From: Fusarium oxysporum f. sp. lycopersici 4287
Taxonomy: Eukaryota; Ascomycota; Sordariomycetes; Hypocreales; Nectriaceae
Reading direction: 5' to 3'
NCBI RefSeq assembly: GCF_000149955.1
Contig: NC_030991.1
Span: 351,295-415,294 of the forward strand
DNA length: 64,000 nucleotides
In this document: positions 33,262 through 43,454 of the stretch, in pieces
Numbering within the stretch: the first letter of the stretch is position 1
Layout of the letters: each line of letters opens with the position of its first letter
Translations under genes and position numbers: made by a program
Notes under the pieces: generated by a model
The model's database searches: none
Told to the model about the DNA's origin: nothing
The model's input: the letters and a program-made list of their open reading frames with translations, nothing else

Positions 33262-33972
33262 ATGGTCCATATGCGACGCGATCCCCAGGCTGTGCTGCAG
33301 AAGCTCGGCGAAAACGGTATCCGCGAGCCGTATAAAAAGACTCCTATCACTTACTACGACACTAACCCCCCATCCTATTCCTGGGGCGGGCTCATGTTCC
33401 GCAAAAAAACCAGACGCGGCGATGAGCTCTCAGCGGTAAAGGTTCATTTCGACCCGAAAACGTCTGATGCTCCGCAGGGGTTCTTTCGCGACACAGAGGC
33501 TCCAGTGGTTGAGGCACCTTTCAATAGAGCAGCATGGGAAACACGGGAGAGATACCTTTGTGTCTGGGATAGGTACGGCAATAATACGTCCTTTACCTGT
33601 CAGATACAGTCACTCCTAGCGGGAAGAAAGAAGCTCTGGACTGATGAGCAGATTCAGTTCGCTGAACGTTGCCAAAGTGTCATTTGGGAGGATCTTGTCG
33701 GTTTTGGACCCAACCTAAATCCTAAGTGGCGTCTAGACGTCGCCGGCTACAGGGCGGTGTTTGACGATGTACAGGCGGGACCCTTCCACTTGATGGAGCT
33801 TGAAGTAAAGGTTCACAAGGATAAGGGCGACAAGGTTTACGAAACTATCAGCCGATACTTGAGCGAGTGCGGCATTTTGTTATGTCATAAGCAGGAGCCA
33901 AGAACCTTAAGATTGTTTCAAGCTATAGGTTATGATGGGAGTTGTCACAATTTAGTGAAACAGTCTAGATAG
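33262..33972 (+). CDS. hypothetical protein, possible PD-(D/E)XK-like core
   Basis: Intact single-exon ORF of 236 residues, ATG 33262 and TAG 33970-33972. No family recognised with certainty. The C-terminal half reads KWRLDVAGYRAVFDD, then about 15 residues later HLMELEVKVHKDKGD, then YETISRYLSECGILL. An Asp followed by E-V-K after a short loop, with a helix behind, is the spacing of PD-(D/E)XK nuclease-like folds, but many proteins could show this by chance. The N-terminal half contains PPSYSWGGLMFRKKTRRG and CVWDRYGNNTSFTCQIQSLL. No signal peptide or membrane segment. Its neighbours on the same contig are unassigned sequence and the phosphatase. Confidence 0.5.
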   Translation: MVHMRRDPQAVLQKLGENGIREPYKKTPITYYDTNPPSYSWGGLMFRKKTRRGDELSAVKVHFDPKTSDAPQGFFRDTEAPVVEAPFNRAAWETRERYLCVWDRYGNNTSFTCQIQSLLAGRKKLWTDEQIQFAERCQSVIWEDLVGFGPNLNPKWRLDVAGYRAVFDDVQAGPFHLMELEVKVHKDKGDKVYETISRYLSECGILLCHKQEPRTLRLFQAIGYDGSCHNLVKQSR

Positions 33973-34770
33973 TATACCAGCGCGAAGAGGACCGGTCGCA
34001 TTGGAGGCAGTCAAAGTCTTATCTTTCGTCGTCATCGTCATCGCTTTCTCTGATGAGCTAGTTGGAGATGGCGATGCAAGTAGTGACTCCTAGCGTGTAA
34101 CACGCCTCCAATACTCCTGCGCCCCAAGACCGTCTAGCCATCGTCGCCACCGACACGATAGCAAGCGCAGCATAAAGCCTGTACCAGCCGCTATGCCAAC
34201 CCTTAATTTCATCAATAATATAAGGACCGGTGATACTGCTATACAACTGTTGGTGGTCATGGTGGTTTGGATGGCCGTTTAATCCGGGACGGAAGGCGGC
34301 GGGACGTCTCGGGTTTGCTCTTTGTTCTCTGGAAGTACTCAAGGTGACTGCTCAAGCTCATTCCAGGTGAATTTAGAATCTGGTCAAAAAGATGGACGAC
34401 AATAGGTACACCAGCTTCTTTGTTTGCAACAGCGTCTGGCGATTCGCTTAGCGAGGGTGCTACGGGAGAAAACGGTTCGTCAAAATATCCCCAGGACCCT
34501 TCTATGGCGGTACTCAATGAGAATAAGAGTCATGCCAACCCAGGATCCTCCATCATTGATCAAACCGTGAATATGCTATCATCCCACACGATAGAAACGA
34601 GATTGGATGCTTATTTATTTCCGGCGTTGCCAAAAACACTCATCTCCAACGCCTGCAAAGATAACCCTAACAATAAATGCAGGCCAAGCATCTCTCCCCT
34701 TCCAGAAAATATGTTGTAGCCCGTATAATGCGCTGCCTGTTATCGAGCTTTACTCACGCCCACGCCAAGC
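33973..34770. other. intergenic between hypothetical gene and phosphatase
   Basis: The minus-strand frames at 34058-34342 (hydrophobic stretch LYAALAIVSVATMARRSW) and 34257-34517 (VPIVVHLFDQILNSPG) could be exons of one small membrane protein, but no start codon and splice pair was convincing. No other feature. Confidence 0.35.
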
Positions 34771-35959
34771 TCACGACTCTTTACACGGCACCTGCACAGT
34801 GGTGTGCGTCCAAGCCCCCTCGACCGCCTGGATGATAAAGCCTGACAGGGCACCGCCTTTGACGCACCCGGAGTCGAGGCCAAAGGTGTATAGATCTTCC
34901 TGATAGCCGCGTTGAGAATCGTGGCCGTAGATCACGGTGCGGCGATAGGACTTGGCAACTCGCTTCTGCTCGCGGTTCCAGAAGTCGGCCCACTTGTCGC
35001 CGTCGTGGTTGTCGATAGGGATCCAGGCGTCGTGGTTGGGCATGATCTTCTCGATGACGATGTTTTCGGTGGCGGCGTCAGGCTCGGCCACATCACGACG
35101 GGAGTTTTTATTCTTTTTTTCCTCTTCTTGCTTTTTTCGCTCCCCTTCCTTCTTCTTTTTCTGCCCCTTTTCCTCCTGCTTCTGTTCTTCCTTCCTGCGG
35201 AAATTGTCGGTAAGGTGGGTGAGCGTTCGCATATTCATTACGGCCCAAGGGTCTTGCTGCTCAAGCTCAATACCAGGGACAAGTCCTGCGTGGACAATAT
35301 ACAGGTTGAGCGGGTCAACGGTGAGGATAACCGGCAAGCTCTTCAGCCAGTCCAGCTGCTCTGGCGAAAGGGTCCGTGCTGTCTTCAGATCGCCGGACTC
35401 GCCTGGAGGCGCCTCCGCGTCGTTCACGGCCAAGTCAGTCGCGACACCTTCCATAGTATTATAAGCTACCCACGCCAATAACACGCGGTCTTCGTGGTTC
35501 CCACGGACGGCGCTGGCGTTAAGATCCATGAGGCGTTTGACAACGCCGGCAGAATCGGGACCCTTGTTGACCATGTCGCCTACAGACACGATGTGGTCTC
35601 TTGTGCCGTCGAACCCAGTCTCTTCGAGGAGGGTATTGAGCGGGTCGATCATGCCGTGGAGGTCTCCGATCACGACTATCCTTCTCTTATTATCGGTGGT
35701 CGGGACGTACTCGTCAGGAAGCGCAGCCACGATGGTGATACCCTCGGACGATGGCCGGTTGTAGGAGATGGTAGATGCGGGGAGATCGGCCTTAGAGAGG
35801 TCCACTTCGACGTCCTCGTAACTTGGAGGATACGGACGCGCGGTTGAAATCCATGGCGAATAGTCCTATGGTGCAGAGATAGACGCTCGCGACAAAGAAG
35901 GCAGCGGAAGCGATGAGAACCAAGCGTCGTTGCGACTGGAAGATGGACATGGTCGTCAT
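34771..35959 (-). CDS. ApaH-like (PPP-superfamily) phosphatase, Ppn2-like, with probable frameshift
   Basis: Metallophosphatase motifs in order: VVIGDLHGMIDPL, SVGDMVNKGPDS, VRGNHEDRVLL, IVHAGLVPG and VIYGHDSQRG, then GLDSGCVKGG. The start is best placed at ATG 35959: MTTMSIFQSQRR and then one membrane helix (VLIASAAFFVASVYLCTIGL), a type II layout like yeast vacuolar Ppn2, an endopolyphosphatase of this superfamily. Between FAMDF and STARPYPPSYEDVEVD the frame changes near 35850, so a one-base indel or error is likely; without it the body starts at 35805. A charged insert of about 35 residues (Lys/Glu/Gln runs, coding 35105-35215) lies after MRTLTHLTDNF. hAT copy 2 begins 43 bp upstream of the start. 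Confidence 0.8.
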
Positions 35960-36127
35960 GGCATCGTCGGAGGGTGCGCTGCCCTCTCGGGAAAACAGGA
36001 TCAGCGCTGCCCTCAAATCAAACAAATCAAATCCGGGGTCATATTTGAGATATTTGATAACTCTCAAGACTGGATTTGTTGTTTGAAATATTTATTCAAA
36101 TATTTCAAATATTTCAAATCTGGCTCT

Positions 36128-38540
36128 CTATGCTTCCATGCTAACATCTCCAATCTCCCATTGGACCTCCTCCCCCCCACCTATTGTCGCCCCTAGCTTC
36201 ACCGCACCATGTCTGACCCAGTTCTTAAGGCATTGTAACTTCTCCAGCGTTTCCGTCGTCATCGAAAGCCTCTGCGTCGTCAGCGTTAGCTTGGCTAGGC
36301 TGAACGACCTCTCGCAATCAGTCGCCATCGCCGGTATCGCGAGTATATCGAGAGCCAATTGGCTGATCATCGGGAATTGTCCCTGGTGAGCCATCCACCA
36401 CTCGATTGGATCCTCAGTCTCTTGCGGCTCTAGCCGCAGATACCGCTCAAGCTCGCTTCCCATCACCGTGGTCTTCGCTGTCCTGCTTTTAATCCATTGC
36501 TTGAACACGCTAACTTCAGTTGTCGTCCTTGGTACGCTTAAGGATGTCGATGTGTCCATGATCATCTTCTGCTGCTCATCCACCGGCCGGTTGCAGTGGT
36601 ACCAACGGTCCAAGTAGTCAGACAGTCCAATTTTGGCATCCCTCACCCACACAAGCTGCTCTTCCGACGCCCAGTTCACCTCCAGATAGTTCATGCCGAG
36701 TGATGGGTGGAGGATGATGGATGCAGCGAACAACGGTGAGTCTCCAAGCTTGGTGTAGTACTCGTTTAGTTTCTGCCAGGCAGCCATGATGGACAGTCTT
36801 AAATAGTGTCGGTGATCCTTTCCCATGTCATCGATTCCTAATGATCCTGATGGCTTGCCTGATCCATCATCGCATTGTCTCGAGCCACGATCTGACAAGG
36901 GGCCTTACCTGGACTTTCGCGGATGGATATCCGTCTCGCAATCCCTAAATCGAGCAGGAAGCTGCCGGTTACGGTCTGGTCGCCCTCGAGCCAGCTCGGC
37001 CTGCGAGTTGGTGTCCTGTCCCCCTGCCTCGTCGGGAACGGCATGATGGAACAGCTTCCGATCCTCTAGGTGTTCCAGCAAGTACTCCATACCCGCCATC
37101 ACTTCCCAGAGCCGTCCGTTACCTCCTTCACTGCCCCAGCCCTGCGTTCTCATAGTCTGTAGATAGAATGGCTCAAGAATAAGTTTGATTTCTGCCAACA
37201 GTCTCCAGTCATCTCCCTTCAGCATGTCGGCCTCCGGTAGCCATTTCTCCACTTCTGGGTGGACCAAGAACGCCCTGATGTCTCCCTGCTTGACGAGCGC
37301 TCGAGAGATCATGAGATAAGTGGAGTCCATCTGANNNNNNNNNNNNNNNNNNNNNNNNNNNNNNNNNNNNNNNNNNNNNNNNNNNNNNNNNNNNNNNNNN
37401 NNNNNNNNNNNNNNNNNNNNNNNNNNNNNNNNNNNNNNNNNNNNNNNNNNNNNNNNNNNNNNNNNNNNNNNNNNNNNNNNNNNNNNNNNNNNNNNNNNNN
37501 NNNNNNNNNNNNNNNNNNNNNNNNNNNNNNNNNNNNNNNNNNNNNNNNNNNNNNNNNNNNNNNNNNNNNNNNNNNNNNNNNNNNNNNNNNNNNNNNNNNN
37601 NNNNNNNNNNNNNNNNNNNNNNNNNNNNNNNNNNNNNNNNNNNNNNNNNNNNNNNNNNNNNNNNNNNNNNNNNNNNNNNNNNNNNNNNNNNNNNNNNNNN
37701 NNNNNNNNNNNNNNNNNNNNNNNNNNNNNNNNNNNNNNNNNNNNNNNNNNNNNNNNNNNNNNNNNNNNNNNNNNNNNNNNNNNNNNNNNNNNNNNNNNNN
37801 NNNNNNNNNNNNNNNNNNNNNNNNNNNNNNNNNNNNNNNNNNNNNNNNNNNNNNNNNNNNNNNNNNNNNNNNNNNNNNNNNNNNNNNNNNNNNNNNNNNN
37901 NNNNNNNNNNNNNNNNNNNNNNNNNNNNNNNNNNNNNNNNNNNNNNNNNNNNNNNNNNNNNNNNNNNNNNNNNNNNNNNNNNNNNNNNNNNNNNGATCAT
38001 CTTGACTCTAGCACGCGGCACGGCGCTGTACTGCAAGCGTCGTCGCTTGGGCCGTTCAGATTCATCGGTTGACAGATCTGGATCAGCTGCTTGACTGCTC
38101 TCGAAAATCCTGTGAGACCTGGCGTTGGTCAATAGTGCTCAAGCTCGCGACGTCACATTCACATTCACATACTTGCGGAGATGGTCCGCTGCCGAACTCG
38201 TAGCAGCAGCGGCGAAGAACTCAGGCTGACCCTTCGCGTCACACAAACGACAGGCCCAGTAAGGACTCAAAGGACTATCGTTAGTGTCGATCTCAACAAG
38301 AAAAAATCCATGGCGCTTGATCCAGCTCTTCCGGCCCTTCGAGCCCTTCCGGGACAAGGACTCTTCCAAAACATATCGTTTGTTCCTCCACACTGCTCGC
38401 GGAAGATCTGCAACAGTAGGGTGGTCTGGCAATGCCGACTGCGTCGTCAGCTCGAATTGACTCGCCAAATTCCTCGGTGGTCGAAGAAAAGAAAAGGCAG
38501 AGGGTGGAGGCGAAGGAAGCATGATGTCGTCGGATTCCAT
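36128..38540 (-). CDS. hAT transposase (copy 2), central part in gap
   Basis: ATG at 38540 (MESDDIMLPS). Exon 1 (38540-38173) ends in a BED-type finger region (RHGFFLVEID, YWACRLCDAKG, SAADHLRK). A clean 54-bp intron at 38119-38172 leads to SHRIFESSQAADPDLSTDES and the gap. After the gap: MDSTYLMISRALVKQGDIRA, EVEKWLPEADML, AEIKLILEPFYLQTMRTQGW, then SPLFAASIILHP and the hATC dimerisation domain (PIEWWMAHQGQF, ERSFSLAKL, CLKNWVRHG), stop at 36128. Near 36838-36908 an intron is suggested (GTAAGG donor), but its phase does not join cleanly. The protein should excise and insert its own element with 8-bp duplications. Integrity cannot be judged across the gap. Confidence 0.75.
37335..37994. other. 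assembly gap (660 N)
   Basis: Lies inside the hAT copy 2 transposase gene. Confidence 0.95.
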
Positions 38541-39099
38541 CGGGTTAGGCGTCGACTCGTGGGAGGAATGGTACGCGTTGAAAGGTAAACAAACTAGCAC
38601 CGACGCGACTTGATGTCGCGAGGACGGGACGTAAAAGTTAAGGAGCTACTTTCTCCCCCACCAGCCTGACCGTGGTACTGGGGTAGCTCACTAATGGAAG
38701 GCTTGATGGATGACTTTGATTGGCTGGGGTCGCTCCTCAGCCAGGTTCCGGGTAAGCTGTGAAAGCGCGGTCAACGGTCTGGCAGCATGGACGCTGGATG
38801 GCATATTGTGTATCAAATATATCAAATGTTATTTCAAATCGAGGATTTTGTATTTGTTTGATTGAAATAAAATTTTGGCATATTTGATTGATTTGTTTGG
38901 CAATTTGTTTGATTGGATTTGATCTGGGGGCTGCGCTGAACAGGATTCAGGTCGGAGGGAAGCTATTGCGACGACGTCGGTGTACGAAGCTGCATCAACA
39001 TGTGGAATTCAAGCGAGTTAGAACCGTCACCGAGGAGGAGTGCATTAAGAGAAAATGCTAGGCAAGAGCACTTGAGGCGAATGGACAGGTCGGGGATCC

Positions 39100-40872
39100 G
39101 AGGTCGGAAAGAACTGGCCATACAGCTTCGTCCAGCGCCATCGCAACGAGATCGATTGTACCTGGTTTGATGGATTTGATATAGCACGAAGAAGAGCCGA
39201 CAATGCTTCTCGGTATAGAGCATATTTTGATCTAGTAAGCAGACTCGTAGCGCCTTTGGTCCGTTGCTAATCATGGAAGATCCGTGAAAAAATCGACAAA
39301 TACGACATCTTACCTCAGAACACGTATAACATGGATGAGAAGGGATTTCTCCTGGGCGTAATCAACCGAACGAAGAGAGTATTTGATGTCAATGCTAAAA
39401 GGCAAGGCAAATTGCTCGGTGCTTCCCAGGATGGGAACCGATCGTGGATCACATTCCTGGCGTGCATCTGCCAAGACATGACATCGCTACCCCCATTCCT
39501 CATCTACCAGGGCAAGCCGGGACAAGTTCAGGACACTTGGCTCACTGAATTTGATCCGGAGCATCAATCAGCCTTCTTTTCCACGTCCGAAACTGGCTGG
39601 ACGAGTCACGAACTGGGGAAAGAGTGGCTGATTGGTGTTTTCGACCGCTTTACTAAGGCGAAAGCAAGAAATGGGCGCGATTACCGCCTTCTCATCACCG
39701 ATGGACACTCTAGCCACATCAATATGGACTTCTTGGACTGGTGTGACGCGCATCGGATCATCGTTGCGGTGTTCCCACCTCACTCTACTCACCGGCTGCA
39801 ACCCCTGGACGTCTCGCTTTTCGGGCCCTTATCAACAGCCTATACCAACCGACTTGTTCAGTGGACTTCAAAGACGCAAGGCCTCACTGGGCTATCCAAA
39901 CGCGAATTTTGGGTCCTGTTCTGGGGTGCATTGGAAGCTGCTTTCACTCCGGAGAACATCGCCAGTGGGTGGAGACGGACGGGTCTCAAGCCTTTCGATC
40001 CGGACGTCGTCCTATCTCAGGTTTCGAAGAATACGGACGATGACTCAGATGTGGAAAGTGGCTTGGATGATTCCATTGCTTTACAAGAACCTACTGCACG
40101 AGAATTACGACGACTTGTTGATCATGTCGTGAAGCAATCCTCAGTCAGCTCTGACACAGGCGCCCGAAAGCTAAAGAGAACCCTTGAAAGCCTTCAGGCC
40201 GAGGTTGAACTACTCAGACATGAGAACCAAGGCCTCCGTGAGACAATTATCCGTGAAAAACAGCGCAGGCAGCGTGGTAAAGCCCTGAAAGACTATATCT
40301 TTGATCGTGTGGATCCTAATTCAGCTCAGGTGTTTAGCCCGCAAAAGATCGCCCAAGCTCGCCAGAAGAAAATTGAAATGGAGGCGCAGAAGGAAGAGGA
40401 GGTTCTCCAGAAGAGAACTGAAAAGGCTCTGCGGCAGAAAAGAGTAGAGGAGCAAAAGCAACTGGTATTAGAGAGGAAGAGGCAGCGGGAGGATAAAAAG
40501 GAAAGAAAACGGCAGGAAAAAGAAACAAAGCAGCTTGAGATGAAGAAGCAGAATCAGCGGAGTATACAACCGAAGCATCAGGCACGGCAAAATGGCTCAG
40601 ATGGTCTCGAAGAGAATGGGGGCATTCAGGACGAAATCATCGTCGTTCTTCCCACAGTCACCCAACCCCCCGTATTATTCAAGCCACCCAACGAAGCATT
40701 AAGTACCCCAAGTACAAAGGCGTCGACGCCACCCAGCCATAAAACTCGGCCTAAAAGGCCTTCTTTAGTTGTCGAGAGCGATCGGGAGGTAGTGGTGGCA
40801 TATCGGGACTCGGGGCGATCGCAGCGGAACAGGAAACGACCGCGATGGCTTGATGACTTTGAAATTAATTGA
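39100..40872 (+). CDS. pogo B transposase, CENP-B/DDE part
   Basis: From about 39100 the reading is VGKNWPYSFVQRHRNEID and FDIARRRADNASRYRAYFDL. A 45-bp intron (39235-39279, GTAAGC donor, GCTAATC branch) follows, then IREKIDKYDILPQNTYNMDE, ending at TGA 40870-40872. The DDE triad is in NMDEKGFLLG, LLITDGHSSHIN and RLQPLDVSLFGPL. The C-terminus is a long Lys/Glu/Arg-rich coil (residues after LRHENQGLRETIIREKQRR) ending in a basic patch (RSQRNRKRPRWLDDFEIN). Sequence between hAT copy 2 and 39100 looks like a frame-broken CENP-B HTH (SALRENARQEHLRRMDRSG). The catalytic part is intact; the N-terminus lies at 29.4 kb. Confidence 0.85.
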
Positions 40873-41228
40873 AATAAGTCTTAAGGAAATAATTATATCA
40901 TCTTCGTAGTTTTAGCGCATTTTGACAAGTGCTTGTTGAGCTATGCTAGATTGAAGTCGCCCATGTAAGTTGGCAATAATCCGGCAGATCACCGGATCTG
41001 GCGGATCATCGGGAAATCCCTTACCCTACACTAGATAGCCGCAGATGGAAGTCTACTCTCAAATAGCGCGGGGATTAGCGGCAAAGCTAAGTATCTGCTA
41101 TCGTGATCTAACGATCCAAATTTCAAGATCCAGGCTTCACTTAGCAGCCATCTCAGCACTTACAATTTCTATCTGGGCCGCAAGCTCTTCAATCCTTTCC
41201 CTGTCTTTGATAGAGACTATCTCATCTA

Positions 41229-43454
41229 CCATCCAGGACCACCTAGTGGGCACCCCCACCTAATGGACCACCAAAATTTCAATCTTCTCATACAAATTCC
41301 GAATTTTCAAGTACATCGCATTCAGCCAAAAGCGAAGATACTTACAAACCCATACCAATGTTGTATAGCAGTTTTCATGAAATTTTAATGTCGGCTTAAC
41401 TTTTCCCCGTTCCGACTTGTGGTCTAGTTCTCTAGCACTTTGAATTCTTTCGCATTTCTCCTCATCTACCCTAGGCGACTCCATCAACTTGAGCCGAATT
41501 TTGATCTAATTTAATAGATGGAACTCCTTTCGCAATGGTTCGCCGTGTTTATACCGAAGATGACGTAGCTGAGGCTATACTCGATATTACTGATAGAGGC
41601 CTGTCACAGACGGGGGCGGCCCAGAAACGTGGAGTACCTCGGTCGACCCTTTCTGGGCGACTTTCCGGTCAAGCGAGCAGGAATGAACGGATCCAGGCCC
41701 ACCAGCGTATTTCAAAGAGCCAGGAGGAGACGCTTATTCGTTGGCTGCTGCGACAAGAGTCCCTGGGCTATGCTCCCTCGCACAGCCAGCTCCGCGCCTG
41801 TGTCGAGGCCATCCTTCAACAACAAGGCGATAACAAACCTTTGGGCAAGCACTGGACCACCAGGTTCGTCAAACGTCACCCAAAACTATCTACCAAGATT
41901 GGAAAACGTCAAGAAGCCGCCAGATTTGACGGCTTTACTCCGAAGGCGGTCAATTGGTACTTCGATATCCGGGAGAACGAGTACGGCTGGATCAAGCCTG
42001 AGAACACGGTTAACGTCGACGAGGGCGGCATAATGGTGGGTTTCGGTAAGTCTTCTACAAGTACTCTATAGGTTTTTATAAGGCATAGCTAATTGGTTGT
42101 CCATAAGGCCTGGACAGCCTCGTAATCGGGAGCTCTGACCCGAAGAAGAAGGCGATGTTAAAAGGCGTTCAGTCGCGCACGTGGACCTCGTTTATTGAGG
42201 CTGTCACTGCAACTGGCCGCTCTTTAAAACCGGGAATTATCTTTAAAGGGAAAGAGCTGCAGAAACAGTGATTTCTGAATGAATTCTAATTAATAGCGGA
42301 CTGGCACTACATCACATCCCCGAACGGCTGGACCGACAACCGTATAGCTCTCGAATGGTTGAAAGACGTCTATCTACCCCAAACGGAGCCTCGTGATGCA
42401 TCGGATACGAGACTTATTACCCTTGACGGTCACGGGAGCCATGCGCAGGTAAGCATTTTGGTGTTTTCGCCGCAGAGTTACCCGCTATAGGACCATTAAC
42501 AAGCAGTCAGGACGAGTGGATGGCGACGTGCTTTCTGAACAACGTCTACTGCTGTTACCTACCAGCACATTGTTCCCATGGTTTGCAGCCATTAGATAAT
42601 GGAATTTTTAATGTTATAAAAGGTGCGTATCGGAAAGAACTCCAAAAGCTGGCTAGTTTGACCGATTCTGCGCCGGTTGACAAAGTCAACTTTATTCGGG
42701 CATACGCGAAAGCGAGGGAAGCGGGCATGAGGAAGAAGATTATCTTATCCGGCTAGAGGTTTACTGGAAATTGGCCAATAAATCGGTACAAAGCTCTAGC
42801 ACATCCGGAAATTCAGCCGGACAAAGAAAAACTGCTGGAAGAGTTCAAGACGCCGAGCCCTCCTCAACTGCACTCAGATGATACGCCGAAAACGAGTCGG
42901 CAAGTGAGGGAAATGGCCAAACACCGAAGCCGTCCGACCAGGCGGAAGTACAGTAAGATCGCAAAGGGATTGGAAGCTTTAGAGATGAAGGTTGCCGTTC
43001 AGAATGCGCGGATTACTGGCCTCGAGGAGCAGATGGCTCAGGTGCGGCGAGGGAAGAAAAGAAAGGCGGTACCAAACCCGAACCGACGATTCATAGCTCT
43101 GTCGGAGAATCTAGCGGCTGGAGAAGCTCTTCCTGACTCAAAAGAGGCAGAAATAGAGGTGGATGTGGATGAGGAGGTCGAGTCGGTGATTGAGGTGGGT
43201 GTCAGGTCAGAGGACGAAAGTGATGACTTTATGGTCGTAACAAAGCACTGCCAGCGCACACGGAGCGGTCGGGAGGTCAAAAAACCACGCAGACAGTAAA
43301 AATTGAGCATTTTCTAGAAACTTTCTCCAAAGTCTCATTTATTAATTGAGAGTCGGGCCTGTTTTTGTGGACATCAAAATTTGGATTTTGTATGGGAGGA
43401 GCGAAATTTTGGTTATGAATTAGGTGGGATTGTGCATTAGGTGGTCCTGGATGG
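41229..43454 (+). mobile_element. pogo-type element (C), complete ends, inactive gene
   Basis: 2226-bp element with TA at 41227-41228 and 43455-43456. Inverted ends share CCATCCAGGACCACCTA and further blocks over about 85 bp (CCCACCTAAT, ACCAAAATTTC, CATACAAA). The ends repeat CCACCTARTGG-like sequence twice, the same two-repeat layout as elements A and B. It carries one broken transposase gene on the plus strand. Confidence 0.9.
41535..43299 (+). pseudogene. pogo C transposase with three in-frame stops
   Basis: Exon 1 41535-42045 gives a psq HTH (YTEDDVAEAILDITDRG), a CENP-B HTH (ISKSQEETLIRWLLRQESLG, LGKHWTTRFVKRH) and the first catalytic Asp (NVDEGGIMVGFG). Exon 2 (42109-42448) and exon 3 (42511-43299) follow, with introns of 63 and 62 bp. 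The second Asp is in TLDGHGSHA, the third in HGLQPLDNGIFNVIKGAYRK. Stops are TGA 42269-42271 (after LQKQ), TAA 42287-42289 and TAG 42754-42756 (after ILSG); the first and last sit where family members often have Trp. All three can be produced by C-to-T or G-to-A changes. The C-terminus is acidic/basic (DVDEEVESVIEVGV). It is related to the fragment at 4934-5666. Confidence 0.9.

Larger units (their letters stand above)
36002..38938 (-). mobile_element. hAT-type transposon copy 2, with 8-bp target duplication
   Basis: Ends CAGCGCTGCCCTCAAATC at 36002 and, inverted, CAGCGCAGCCCCCAGATC ending at 38938. Perfect 8-bp direct repeats AACAGGAT flank it at 35994-36001 and 38939-38946. Both subterminal regions are full of ATTTGA/TCAAAT repeats. 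The middle is replaced by an assembly gap. The matching duplication on the two sides of the gap supports the join of these two contigs. Confidence 0.9.
29343..41021 (+). mobile_element. pogo-type element (B) split by a ~9.4 kb interior
   Basis: TA-flanked inverted ends: 29343 onward (AGGGATTTCCCGGTGATCCG) and its reverse complement up to 41021. They match at 39 of 42 positions, with TA at 29341-29342 and 41022-41023. Each end holds two copies of TGATCYGCCGGA-like sequence. The transposase 5' part lies at 29434-29574 and the 3' part at about 39000-40872, non-overlapping and in the same orientation. The interior holds hAT copy 1, a gap, host-like sequence with a phosphatase gene, and hAT copy 2. 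This may be a real nested insertion or a scaffolding product, since two N-runs fall inside. Confidence 0.65.

Noticed and set aside
34952..35481. Plus-strand ORFs over the phosphatase
   Set aside because: Antisense frames of the Lys/Glu-coding tract; motifs lie on the minus strand.
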